A stretch of 64,000 nucleotides of DNA from Mycobacterium hubeiense (lineage in GTDB: Bacteria > Actinomycetota > Actinomycetes > Mycobacteriales > Mycobacteriaceae): positions 107,073 to 171,072 of the forward strand of contig NZ_PIZU01000005.1 of NCBI RefSeq assembly GCF_002838065.1, in the 5' to 3' direction. The notes under the pieces were generated by a model. The model did not search any database, was not told the DNA's origin, and worked only from the letters and a program-made list of their open reading frames with translations. The position numbers and the translations under genes are program-made. This document shows positions 43,876 to 52,072 of this stretch, one piece after another; within the stretch, counting starts at the first letter, position 1; the number at the start of each line of letters is the position of its first letter.

Positions 43876-44232
43876 TCAGACCACCGGCTCCTTGATGCAG
43901 GTGATGTAGGTGGCCCCGCTGTCGAGCACGCGCGGCTGCTTCCACACCTCGATCGGGAACGACACGTTGACCAATGACTGCATCATGTGGATGAGAGCCT
44001 TTGCGTCATCGGGCATTCCGTCCAGCGGGAACCGGGCGTCGCAGTACTCCATGACGGCCTCGAGCCGGGGGAACGCGGCGTCGTAGAACTCCTGCATCTC
44101 GGCCATCGTAGAGTTCAGTCGCTTTTGGTAGCGCTCTTCCTCGGTGGGCAGGCACCAATCGGTGAACCGTTCCAGGTCGGCGAATTCTTCCGGCAACTTC
44201 GACGGAGTCGAATCAGACAGGTTCTGTGGCAT
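43876..44232 (-). CDS. Small conserved protein encoded next to the Rieske oxygenase
   Basis: A 118-residue protein that I do not recognise. It has no transmembrane segment or signal. It is rich in acidic and aromatic residues (FADLERFTDWCLPTEEERYQ, EFYDAAFPRLEAVMEY) and ends TYITCIKEPVV. ATG 44232, preceded by GAAGGA, overlaps the Rieske gene end by 20 bases, so the two are probably made together. A role as a companion subunit or activator of the oxygenase is an inference from position. Confidence 0.72.
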   Translation of the reverse strand: MPQNLSDSTPSKLPEEFADLERFTDWCLPTEEERYQKRLNSTMAEMQEFYDAAFPRLEAVMEYCDARFPLDGMPDDAKALIHMMQSLVNVSFPIEVWKQPRVLDSGATYITCIKEPVV

Positions 44233-45577
44233 TGATGGCGTCCTTCTGGCTGGCAGTCGAGCTGGTTTGACCGTTGGCATCACCGTTTTGGATGCCCTTT
44301 TCCTTCTTATAGGCGTTCACGTAGTCCCACGCCGTCTTGTGCAGATGTCGCAGCAGCACCTCCTGGTCGCACAGCGGGAAGTCGGTGACCACCCTGGTGC
44401 CGATCTGGGTTTGGGTGGCTTCGAGCGTGTTGGCGTCCTGGAACGCGTACTCCTTGAAGGTCACCGCCGCGAGTTCGTGGGCGAGCCGCTCACGGGTGTT
44501 GGTGGCCGGCACGAAGTACAGGGTGCACTCGAAGATGTGCTTGTCCACGTCGGTGGGCCAGTAGTGGTAGGTCAGGTACCAGCCCGGCGCCCAGATCAGC
44601 AGCGTGAAGTTCGGGAAGAACTCGAACGAGTCCTGACCCCAGGCGTGGTGACGCGACGGGTTGACCGCGGGCGGCAGCTCGTCGGGCTGAATTCCCTTGA
44701 TCTTCGGCCGATCCCACGGACCGAACAGACCGCTGTGCAGCACCCGCTCGATGGGCTTGACCATGCTCTCGTCCTTGGGCGGGCTCATGCCGCCCCACGA
44801 GGAGACCATCGAGTGCCTGCCCTTGATGTCGTAGGCCAGCGCCTCGAAACCGTACTGGGCGAGCTTTTCGGCCTCCTCCTTGACCGCCTGCTTCATGTGC
44901 AGGATCGGTGCGTGGTAGAACTCCACGAACGCGTCGATGAACAGCTTCCAGTTCGAATTGACTTCCGCGCGATAGGAATACGTTTCCGTCATCTCATGGA
45001 AGGGATAGCCCTCCAGGCCCTTCGCGAACTCACCGAGGTAATCGACCAACGGCTCTGCATCCTTGTCGAAGTTGATGAAGATGAAGCCTTCCCACACCTC
45101 GCAGCGGATCGGGACGAGGCCGTAGTCGGACTTGTCGACGTCGAAGAACTCGCCCTCCTGCTGGATGAACGTCAGATCACCCTTGAGGTTGTAGCGCCAC
45201 GCGTGGTACTTGCAGGTGAACTGGCGGCACGTGCCCGAGACCTCTTCGTTCGGATAGTCATTCCACACCAACTTGTTTCCGCGGTGGCGGCACATGTTGT
45301 AGAACGCGCGGATCTTGTCCTCGCCGTTCTCCACGTCCTTGACGATGATCACCGACGTGCCCTTGCCGGCCGACGGCATCTCGCGGGTGAAGTAGCTGCC
45401 CTTCTTGGGGAGCCGCTCGACCCGACCGACGTTGAGCCAGCACTTCTTGAAGATCGCCTCTTGCTCGAGCTTCCACTGCTCGGGGTCGATCGAATCCTCG
45501 TAATTGACCGGCGCGGTGCCGAGTTCCGGCCAGTGTTCGGTCCAGCTGCCCTCGGCTGGTTTCGGGAAAAAAGCCAT
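44213..45577 (-). CDS. Rieske [2Fe-2S] aromatic-ring-type oxygenase, alpha subunit
   Basis: A 454-residue non-heme iron oxygenase. The Rieske cluster ligands are C96-x-H98 (MCRHRG) and C122-x2-H125 (CKYHAW); the mononuclear iron site is in EFYHAPILH with H222 and H227. It would dihydroxylate or monooxygenate a substrate with electrons from a reductase not encoded nearby. ATG 45577. The C-terminus ends with a polar tail. It lies between an AhpD-like gene and the 118-residue protein; which gene supplies its electrons is unknown. Confidence 0.92.
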   Translation of the reverse strand: MAFFPKPAEGSWTEHWPELGTAPVNYEDSIDPEQWKLEQEAIFKKCWLNVGRVERLPKKGSYFTREMPSAGKGTSVIIVKDVENGEDKIRAFYNMCRHRGNKLVWNDYPNEEVSGTCRQFTCKYHAWRYNLKGDLTFIQQEGEFFDVDKSDYGLVPIRCEVWEGFIFINFDKDAEPLVDYLGEFAKGLEGYPFHEMTETYSYRAEVNSNWKLFIDAFVEFYHAPILHMKQAVKEEAEKLAQYGFEALAYDIKGRHSMVSSWGGMSPPKDESMVKPIERVLHSGLFGPWDRPKIKGIQPDELPPAVNPSRHHAWGQDSFEFFPNFTLLIWAPGWYLTYHYWPTDVDKHIFECTLYFVPATNTRERLAHELAAVTFKEYAFQDANTLEATQTQIGTRVVTDFPLCDQEVLLRHLHKTAWDYVNAYKKEKGIQNGDANGQTSSTASQKDAINATEPV

Positions 45578-45590
45578 GGTGTATGCCTCT

Positions 45591-46112
45591 CTAGTCGGGT
45601 TCTACGCCAAAGGTGTTGATGGCCATGGCAAGTGCGCCATAGCAGCCGATTGTGAAGACGAGGTCCATGCGCTGGCGCTCGTCGAGGTGCTCGCGCAGCA
45701 CGGTCCAGGTCCCGTCCGAGATGACCGACTTGGCTGTGCACTCGTCGACGGCTTCGATGACGGCACGATCGAGCTCGTCGACGGCCTCGCCACGCTGGAT
45801 GCCGTCGATGTCATCGTCGGTCAGGCCGACGTCGCGGCCCATGACGACGTGGGCCTCCCACTCGTACGCGGCGTTGTGCAGATGGGCCACCCGTAGTACG
45901 GCCACTTCACGCAGTCGCGGCGGCAACGTCGAACCGAACAGCAGGTGGACGTTGAAGCGCAGGAACGCCTTGGTCAACTTGGGATGGCGTACCAGCGTCG
46001 CGAGGAGATTGCCGGCCCCCTCGGGGTTGCGGCGCTCTTCGGGCAGCATGACGGCGAGGGCGCTGAGCACATCGTCGTCCCACTGCTCGGCCGGCAACGG
46101 CGGCACGCGCAC
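45591..46112 (-). CDS. Carboxymuconolactone decarboxylase (AhpD-like) family protein
   Basis: A 173-residue all-helical protein of the CMD family. LREVAVLRVAHLHNAAYEWEAHV is the core motif, with no C-x2-C pair, so it is not a peroxidase of the AhpD type. Such proteins often occur beside Rieske oxygenases and steroid-type clusters, without known reactions. GTG 46112, preceded by AGGAGAAGG, is the start. It heads the operon that runs down to 40281, under the operator at 46142. Confidence 0.84.
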   Translation of the reverse strand: MRVPPLPAEQWDDDVLSALAVMLPEERRNPEGAGNLLATLVRHPKLTKAFLRFNVHLLFGSTLPPRLREVAVLRVAHLHNAAYEWEAHVVMGRDVGLTDDDIDGIQRGEAVDELDRAVIEAVDECTAKSVISDGTWTVLREHLDERQRMDLVFTIGCYGALAMAINTFGVEPD

Positions 46113-46141
46113 AGCCTTCTCCTCTCGGTGTCCTCTCAGTG

Positions 46142-46160
46142 ATGAGAATCAGGTTCTCAT
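46142..46160. promoter_or_regulatory. ATGAGAA-TCAGG-TTCTCAT palindrome
   Basis: An extended copy of the recurrent GAGAAT palindrome with 7-bp perfect arms and one mismatch next to the spacer. It lies 30 bp before the AhpD-like gene of the Rieske operon, in the divergent gap with the amidohydrolase at 46381. Confidence 0.72.
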
Positions 46161-46299
46161 ATTTCGCCAATAGATTTCCACGTTTTGTTCGCGCGGTCAA
46201 TGGCAAGGTCCTGAAGAGGGCTTTCGGCAAGCCCGCCTGGAGGCCGAAACGACGCGGTCAGCGAACGCCGACACGGCTTCGGATGTTGATTCTCGCAGT

Positions 46300-46318
46300 A
46301 TGAGAAGCTAGTTTCCTT
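46300..46318. promoter_or_regulatory. Half-conserved second copy (ATGAGAA-N5-TTTCCTT)
   Basis: The left arm matches exactly and the right arm partly. Just upstream a TTCTC at 46290 mirrors GAGAA at 46302. It lies 63-81 bp before the GTG at 46381 and could be a second site for the plus-strand operon. The rest of the 268-bp gap holds two direct AGAGAACA repeats at about 46325-46345. Confidence 0.4.
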
Positions 46319-46380
46319 AGATAGAGAACACATAGCAGAGAACAGCCGAAAACCGAGGTCTTGGCTCGAAAGGAACGGCC

Positions 46381-47673
46381 GTGAACAAAGACGACATGAT
46401 CCTGGTCAGCGTCGACGACCACATCGTCGAACCACCCGACATGTTCAAGAACCACCTGCCGAAGAAGTACCTGGACGAGGCGCCTCGGCTGGTGCACAAC
46501 CCGGACGGGTCGGACACCTGGCAGTTCCGGGACGTGGTGATCCCCAACGTCGCGCTGAACGCGGTGGCCGGGCGCCCCAAGGAGGAATACGGCCTGGAGC
46601 CGCAGGGCCTCGATGAGATCCGCCCCGGCTGTTACAACGTCGACGAGCGCATCAAGGACATGAACGCCGGCGGCATCTTGGGGTCGATCTGCTTCCCGTC
46701 GTTCCCCGGCTTCGCCGGCCGGCTGTTCGCCACCGAGGACCCTGAGTTCTCGCTGGCATTGCTGCAGGCCTACAACGATTGGCACGTCGAGGAGTGGTGC
46801 GGCGCCTATCCGGCCCGGTTCATCCCGATGTGCCTGCCGGTGATCTGGGACGCGGAGGCCTGCGCGAAGGAGGTTCGGCGCAACGCCAAGCGCGGTGTGC
46901 ATGCGCTGACCTTCACCGAGAACCCGGCCGCCATGGGTTATCCGAGCTTCCACGACGACTACTGGACGCCGCTGTGGGAGGCGTTGGTGGACACCGACAC
47001 GGTGATGAACGTGCACATCGGCTCGTCGGGCCGGTTGGCGATCACCGCCCCCGACGCGCCGATGGACGTGATGATCACGCTGCAGCCGATGAACATCGTG
47101 CAGGCCGCCGCGGATCTGTTGTGGTCCAAGCCGATCAAGAAGTACCCCGACCTCAAGATCGCTCTCTCGGAGGGCGGCACCGGGTGGATTCCCTACTTCC
47201 TCGAGCGCGCCGACCGGACGTATGACATGCACTCGACGTGGACGGGTCAGGACTTCAAGGGCAAGCTGCCCAGTGAGGTGTTCCGCGAGCACTTCCTGAC
47301 CTGCTTCATCTCCGACCCGGTCGGGGTGGCGCTGCGCAACCAGATCGGCATCGACAACATCTGCTGGGAGGCCGACTACCCGCACAGCGACTCGATGTGG
47401 CCCGGCGCGCCCGAGGAGCTGTGGGCGGTGCTGTCGGAGAACAATGTGCCCGACGACGAGATCAACAAGATGACCTACGAGAACGCCATGCGGTGGTATC
47501 ACTACGACCCGTTCAGCCACATGTCGAAGGAACAGGCCACCGTCGGCGCGCTGCGCAAGGCCGCCGAAGGGCATGACGTGTCGATCCGGGCGCTGTCCAA
47601 GCACGACCACGGGGGCGCCGACCTCGCGTCCTTCGCCGCGAACGCCAAGGAGCTGACCGGCAACAAGGACTAG
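46381..47673 (+). CDS. Amidohydrolase family (amidohydrolase-2) metal-dependent protein
   Basis: A 430-residue TIM-barrel protein. The N-terminal VSVDDHIVEPPDMF carries the D-x-H metal pair, and EADYPHSDSMWPGAP near residue 335 the late catalytic Asp. It is related to the protein at 23944. Family members include decarboxylases and hydrolases of ring or branched acids. GTG 46381 starts the frame. It leads a run of beta-oxidation genes, ends before a hairpin at 47681, and lies near two copies of the GAGAAT palindrome. Confidence 0.87.
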   Translation: MNKDDMILVSVDDHIVEPPDMFKNHLPKKYLDEAPRLVHNPDGSDTWQFRDVVIPNVALNAVAGRPKEEYGLEPQGLDEIRPGCYNVDERIKDMNAGGILGSICFPSFPGFAGRLFATEDPEFSLALLQAYNDWHVEEWCGAYPARFIPMCLPVIWDAEACAKEVRRNAKRGVHALTFTENPAAMGYPSFHDDYWTPLWEALVDTDTVMNVHIGSSGRLAITAPDAPMDVMITLQPMNIVQAAADLLWSKPIKKYPDLKIALSEGGTGWIPYFLERADRTYDMHSTWTGQDFKGKLPSEVFREHFLTCFISDPVGVALRNQIGIDNICWEADYPHSDSMWPGAPEELWAVLSENNVPDDEINKMTYENAMRWYHYDPFSHMSKEQATVGALRKAAEGHDVSIRALSKHDHGGADLASFAANAKELTGNKD

Positions 47674-47680
47674 ACGACTG

Positions 47681-47733
47681 GCGATTTCGGCGTGCTCAGT
47701 TGCGCTCAGCGCAACCGGGCGCGCCGAAATCGC
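47681..47733. repeat. 53-nt intergenic hairpin, copy A
   Basis: Outer arms GCGATTTCGGCG (47681-47692) and CGCCGAAATCGC (47722-47733) pair perfectly; an inner stem GTTGCGC-TCA-GCGCAAC closes it. It lies between the amidohydrolase and the acyl-CoA dehydrogenase. The copy at 53221 has the same length and outer arms, with compensatory changes in the inner stem, which indicates a conserved RNA fold. Confidence 0.75.
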
Positions 47734-47756
47734 ATGCGACGAGAAGGAGATACGAC

Positions 47757-48935
47757 ATGCCGGGCGGGATGAGTTTTGAACTGACCGAGGATCAGGAGCT
47801 GATCCGCAAATCCGTGGCCGAACTCGCCAGCAGGTTCGACGACCACTACTGGATGGAAAAAGATCTCGCCCACGAGTTCCCGCAGGAGTTCTACGACGCG
47901 ATCGCCAAGGGCGGCTGGCTCGGCATGACCATCCCCGAGGAGTACGGCGGGCACGGGCTCGGCATCACCGAGGCCACGCTGCTGCTCGAGGAGATTGCGC
48001 GCTCCGGTGCGGCGATGAACGGCGCCAGCGCCATCCACCTGTCGATCTTCGGGATGCAGCCCGTCGTCAAGCACGGTTCCGAGGAGCTCAAGAAGGCGAC
48101 GTTGCCCCGGATCGTCAACGGCGACCTGCATGTCTGCTTCGGTGTCACCGAACCCGGTGCGGGGCTGGACACCTCGCGCATCACGACATTCGCCAAGCGG
48201 GAAGGCGACCACTACCGCATCAATGGCCGCAAGGTGTGGATCTCCAAGGCGCAGGAGTCGGAGAAGATCCTGCTGCTGACCCGGACCACCCCGTATGACG
48301 AAGTCACCAAGAAGACCGACGGGATGACGCTGTTCCTCACCGACCTGAACCGCGATCACGTCGACATCCGGCCGATCCGCAAGATGGGTCGCAACGCCGT
48401 GAGCTCCAATGAGCTGTTCATCGACGATCTGGTCGTGCCGGTCTCCGACCGGGTCGGCGAGGAGGGCAAGGGCTTCAAGTACATCCTCGACGGGCTCAAT
48501 CCCGAGCGGATGCTGATCGCCGCCGAGGCGCTGGGCATCGGGCGGGTCGCGCTGGAGAAGGCCGTGAAGTACGGCAACGAGCGGCACGTGTTCAACCGGC
48601 CGATCGGCATGAACCAGGGCCTGCAGTTCCCGCTGGCCGATTCACTGGCACGGCTGGACGCGGCCGAACTGGTGCTGCGCAAGGCAACCTGGCTGTACGA
48701 CAACGGCAAACCGTGTGGGCGCGAAGCGAATACGGCCAAGTACCTGTGCGCCGACGCCGGTTTCGGCGCTGCCGACCGGGCGCTGCAACTGCACGGCGGG
48801 ATGGGCTACTCCGAGGAGTATCACGTGTCGCGGTACTTCCGTGAATCCCGTCTGATGAAGATCGCGCCGGTCAGCCAGGAGATGATCCTGAATTTCTTGG
48901 GCGAGCATGTGCTCGGCCTGCCGAGGAGCTACTGA
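47757..48935 (+). CDS. Acyl-CoA dehydrogenase
   Basis: A 392-residue acyl-CoA dehydrogenase. CFGVTEPGAGLDTSR and INGRKVWISKAQESEKILLL form the flavin site, and LQLHGGMGYSEEYHVSRYFRES carries the region with the catalytic base. The frame opens earlier, inside the hairpin, but ATG 47757, preceded by GAAGGAG, is the clear start. It is followed by an SDR with a one-base overlap. It probably acts on a branched or ring-linked acyl-CoA. Confidence 0.93.
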   Translation: MPGGMSFELTEDQELIRKSVAELASRFDDHYWMEKDLAHEFPQEFYDAIAKGGWLGMTIPEEYGGHGLGITEATLLLEEIARSGAAMNGASAIHLSIFGMQPVVKHGSEELKKATLPRIVNGDLHVCFGVTEPGAGLDTSRITTFAKREGDHYRINGRKVWISKAQESEKILLLTRTTPYDEVTKKTDGMTLFLTDLNRDHVDIRPIRKMGRNAVSSNELFIDDLVVPVSDRVGEEGKGFKYILDGLNPERMLIAAEALGIGRVALEKAVKYGNERHVFNRPIGMNQGLQFPLADSLARLDAAELVLRKATWLYDNGKPCGREANTAKYLCADAGFGAADRALQLHGGMGYSEEYHVSRYFRESRLMKIAPVSQEMILNFLGEHVLGLPRSY

Positions 48936-49690
48936 TGAAGTATTTCGACCTGACGGGACGTTCGGCGCTGGTCACCGGCGCCGCAGGAGGCATCGGCTCC
49001 GCGGTTGCCGAAGCGTTGGCCGGCGCCGGTGCGGCGGTCCTCGTCACCGACGTCGACAAGGACGCGGCGGCCGCTGTGGCGCAACGTATTTCGGCTTCCG
49101 GCGGGCGAGCGCAGTCCGCGGCGTTGGACGTCTCAGACCGCGACTCCGCCGATGCGGCCGCGGAACAGGCCGCCGCGCTGGCCGACGGCGCGCTGCACAT
49201 CGTCATCAACAACGCGGGTGTGACCAAGCCGGCCATGTTCGAGAAGACCACGCAGGAGTCGATGCGGCTGCTGTTCGACATCCACGTGCTGGGCGCGTTC
49301 AACGTCACCCAGGCGGCGCTGCCGCACATTCCGACCGACGGCACCGGCCGGATCGTCAACGTGACGTCGGCAGCCGGCCTGACGGGAACGCTCGGCCAAG
49401 TCAACTACTCGGCGGCCAAGGCCGGCATCATCGGCTTCACCAAGTCGTTGGCCCGCGAGCTGGCCACCAAGAACATCTCGGTCAACGCGCTGGCTCCGCT
49501 GGCCGCGACGCCGATGACCGAAACCATTCGCACCAATGAGAAATTCGCGGCCAACATGATGAACCGTATCCCGATGAAGAGGTGGGCGGAGCCGTCGGAG
49601 GTCGCGGGTGCGTTCGTGTTCATGGCATCCGACGCGGCGTCCTACATCACCGGGCAGGTGCTGCCGGTCGACGGCGGCATGGTGATGTGA
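48935..49690 (+). CDS. SDR family oxidoreductase, 3-ketoacyl reductase/3-hydroxyacyl dehydrogenase-like
   Basis: A 251-residue classical SDR. The nucleotide motif TGAAGGIGSAVAEALA starts at residue 14, NNAG is near 92, and YSAAKAGI is the catalytic Tyr-Lys. FabG-like proteins of this kind in beta-oxidation operons oxidise 3-hydroxyacyl-CoA. ATG 48935 overlaps the dehydrogenase stop by one base and its stop overlaps the CoA-transferase ATG. It likely supplies step three of the cycle, between the dehydrogenase and thiolase. Confidence 0.9.
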   Translation: MKYFDLTGRSALVTGAAGGIGSAVAEALAGAGAAVLVTDVDKDAAAAVAQRISASGGRAQSAALDVSDRDSADAAAEQAAALADGALHIVINNAGVTKPAMFEKTTQESMRLLFDIHVLGAFNVTQAALPHIPTDGTGRIVNVTSAAGLTGTLGQVNYSAAKAGIIGFTKSLARELATKNISVNALAPLAATPMTETIRTNEKFAANMMNRIPMKRWAEPSEVAGAFVFMASDAASYITGQVLPVDGGMVM

Positions 49691-50895
49691 TGCCCACACC
49701 CGCGCCGCTGGCGGGCATCACCGTCGTCACGCTGGAACAGGCGGTGTCCGCGCCGATGTGCACGCGCACACTGGCCGACTTCGGCGCGCGCGTGATCAAG
49801 ATAGAGAACCCGCGCGGCGGCGATTTCGCCCGCCACTACGACGACGTCGTGAACGGTCTTGCCGCGCATTTCGTCTGGGCGAACCGCGGCAAGGAATCGG
49901 TGGCACTCGACCTGAAAACCACTGAAGGGCTGGACATCCTGCACCGGCTGCTGGACCGGGCCGACGTCCTGGTTTCCAACCTCGCGCCGGGATCCACCGC
50001 GCGGCTGGGCATCTCGCCACCGGATCTGTCCGACCGACACCCTGACGTCATTCCCGTCGAGATCGACGGCTACGGATCCGGCGGTCCGTTGTCGCACAAA
50101 CGGGCCTATGACCTTCTGGCACAAGCGGAGTCAGGTGCGTGCGCGGTGACCGGCTATCCCGGCATGCCGGCCAAACCCGGGCCGCCGATGGCGGATATCT
50201 CCACCGGCCTGTACGCAGCGCTGTCGATCCTGGCGTTGCTGTACTCGCGCGGCCGCCGCGACGGGGCTGCGCCGGCGGTCACCGTCAGCCTGTTCGACAC
50301 GATGACCGACATCATGGGCTATCCGCTGACCTACACCCAGCATTCGGGCATCGACCAGCAGCCGCTCGGCATGAGCTCACCGGCCGTCGCCCCGTACGGC
50401 GCGTACCGCACCGCCGACGATCAGACCGTCGTGCTGGGCACCACCAACGATGCCGAATGGCAACGGCTCGCCCGCGACATCATCGGGCGGCCCGACCTCG
50501 CTGACGACGCCCGGTTCTCGACCAACTCCGGGCGGGTCGCACATCGCGAGATCCTCGACGAGGCGATCGGATCATGGTGCGCACAATACGATCTCGCACA
50601 TGTGCAGAAGACCGCGGACGCGGCCGGTATCGGCAACGCCCGATACAACCTGCCCAGCGAGGTGCTCGAGCACCCGCAATTGAGTGCCCGGGACCGGTGG
50701 CGTCGTATCGATACCCCGGCAGGACCTATTCCGTCCTTGCTGCCGCCACCCGTCATCGCGGGTTTTGACCCGCCCATGGGAGCCGTGCCCGGGCTGGGGG
50801 AGCACACTGAAACGGTGCTCACCGAGATCGGTCTCACCGAGGACGAGATCGCGGTGCTGCGCGGACGTGGTGTGGTAGGACCGGCAGAGTCCTGA
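49690..50895 (+). CDS. CaiB/BaiF family III CoA-transferase
   Basis: A 401-residue family III CoA-transferase. LAGITVVTLEQAVSAPMCTRTLADFGARVIKIE is the usual N-terminus and VTVSLFDTMTDIM carries the catalytic Asp. It moves CoA from a donor such as succinyl-CoA to the substrate acid. Unlike the 801-residue double protein, it has one domain. ATG 49690 overlaps the SDR stop by one base. It would activate the substrate for the surrounding beta-oxidation enzymes. Confidence 0.91.
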   Translation: MPTPAPLAGITVVTLEQAVSAPMCTRTLADFGARVIKIENPRGGDFARHYDDVVNGLAAHFVWANRGKESVALDLKTTEGLDILHRLLDRADVLVSNLAPGSTARLGISPPDLSDRHPDVIPVEIDGYGSGGPLSHKRAYDLLAQAESGACAVTGYPGMPAKPGPPMADISTGLYAALSILALLYSRGRRDGAAPAVTVSLFDTMTDIMGYPLTYTQHSGIDQQPLGMSSPAVAPYGAYRTADDQTVVLGTTNDAEWQRLARDIIGRPDLADDARFSTNSGRVAHREILDEAIGSWCAQYDLAHVQKTADAAGIGNARYNLPSEVLEHPQLSARDRWRRIDTPAGPIPSLLPPPVIAGFDPPMGAVPGLGEHTETVLTEIGLTEDEIAVLRGRGVVGPAES

Positions 50896-50914
50896 GATCG
50901 ATCGGAGTTGTGAC

Positions 50915-52060
50915 ATGCGTGAAGCCGTAATCGTCGAGGCGGTGCGGACACCGGTGGGCAAGCGCAACGGCGGGCTGTCCGACATGCACGCCGCCGACCT
51001 GTCCGGCCTGATCCTCAACGCCCTGGCCGAACGCGCGGGCATCGACCCGGAGATCGTCGACGACGTGGTGTGGGGGTGTGTGTCACAGGTCGGCGACCAG
51101 TCCAGCAACATCGGCCGGTACTCCGTGCTCGCCGCTGGGTGGCCGGAACACATTCCCGGCACCACCGTCAACCGGGCGTGCGGATCGAGTCAGCAGGCCC
51201 TCGACTTCGCCGTGCACGCCGTCATGTCGGGGCAGCAGGATGTGGTGGTGGCCGGCGGGGTCGAGGTGATGAGCCGGGTGCCGCTCGGCTCCGCCCGCGC
51301 CACCGGCATGCCCTACGGACCGAAAGTGCTTGCACGGTACGGCGATTTCTCATTCAACCAGGGCATCTCGGCCGAACTGATCGCGCAGAAGTGGGGCTTT
51401 TCCCGGACCCGGCTCGACGAATATTCGGTGATGAGCCACGAGCGGGCCGCCGCCGCCCAGGACAGTGGCGCGTTCGAAGATCAGATGATCCCGATCTTCA
51501 CCGACGGCGAACCGGTGGTCGCCGACGAAGGCGTGCGGCGGGGCACCACCGTGGAGAAGCTTGCCGGTCTCAAGCCGGCGTTCAAGGACGACGGCGTGAT
51601 CCATGCGGGCAACTCCTCGCAGATCTCCGACGGCGCCGCCGCGCTGCTGGTGATGGCCGAGGAGAACGCCGTCGCCATGGGCCTCACGCCGATCGTGCGC
51701 TACCGCGCCGGCGCGGTCACCGGCGCCGACCCGGTGCTGATGCTGACCGGTCCAATTCCGGCCACCGAGAAGGTGTTACACAAGGCCGGCGTCGGCATCG
51801 ACGAGGTGGGCGTCTTCGAGGTCAACGAGGCCTTCGCGCCGGTGCCGCTGGCCTGGCTGGCCGAAACCGGCGCCGACGAGAAGCGGCTCAATCCGCTGGG
51901 CGGCGCGATCGCCCTCGGTCACCCGCTCGGCGCGTCCGGCGCCGTGCTGATGACGCGCATGATCTACCACATGCGCGACAACGGAATTCGGTTCGGCCTG
52001 CAAACCATGTGTGAAGGCGGCGGGACTGCCAACGCCACCCTGGTCGAACTCATCGCGTAG
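50915..52060 (+). CDS. Thiolase family protein (acetyl-CoA acyltransferase)
   Basis: A 381-residue thiolase. The nucleophilic cysteine in NRACGSSQQA lies near residue 89, the second active-site set is GHPLGASG and TMCEGGGTAN near the C-terminus. FadA-type enzymes cleave 3-ketoacyl-CoA with CoA. ATG 50915, about 20 bases after the CoA-transferase, follows GGAGTTGTGAC. With the dehydrogenases and SDR it completes a beta-oxidation cycle. It differs clearly from the thiolase at 1257. Confidence 0.93.
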   Translation: MREAVIVEAVRTPVGKRNGGLSDMHAADLSGLILNALAERAGIDPEIVDDVVWGCVSQVGDQSSNIGRYSVLAAGWPEHIPGTTVNRACGSSQQALDFAVHAVMSGQQDVVVAGGVEVMSRVPLGSARATGMPYGPKVLARYGDFSFNQGISAELIAQKWGFSRTRLDEYSVMSHERAAAAQDSGAFEDQMIPIFTDGEPVVADEGVRRGTTVEKLAGLKPAFKDDGVIHAGNSSQISDGAAALLVMAEENAVAMGLTPIVRYRAGAVTGADPVLMLTGPIPATEKVLHKAGVGIDEVGVFEVNEAFAPVPLAWLAETGADEKRLNPLGGAIALGHPLGASGAVLMTRMIYHMRDNGIRFGLQTMCEGGGTANATLVELIA

Positions 52061-52072
52061 ACAGGAGATCAC

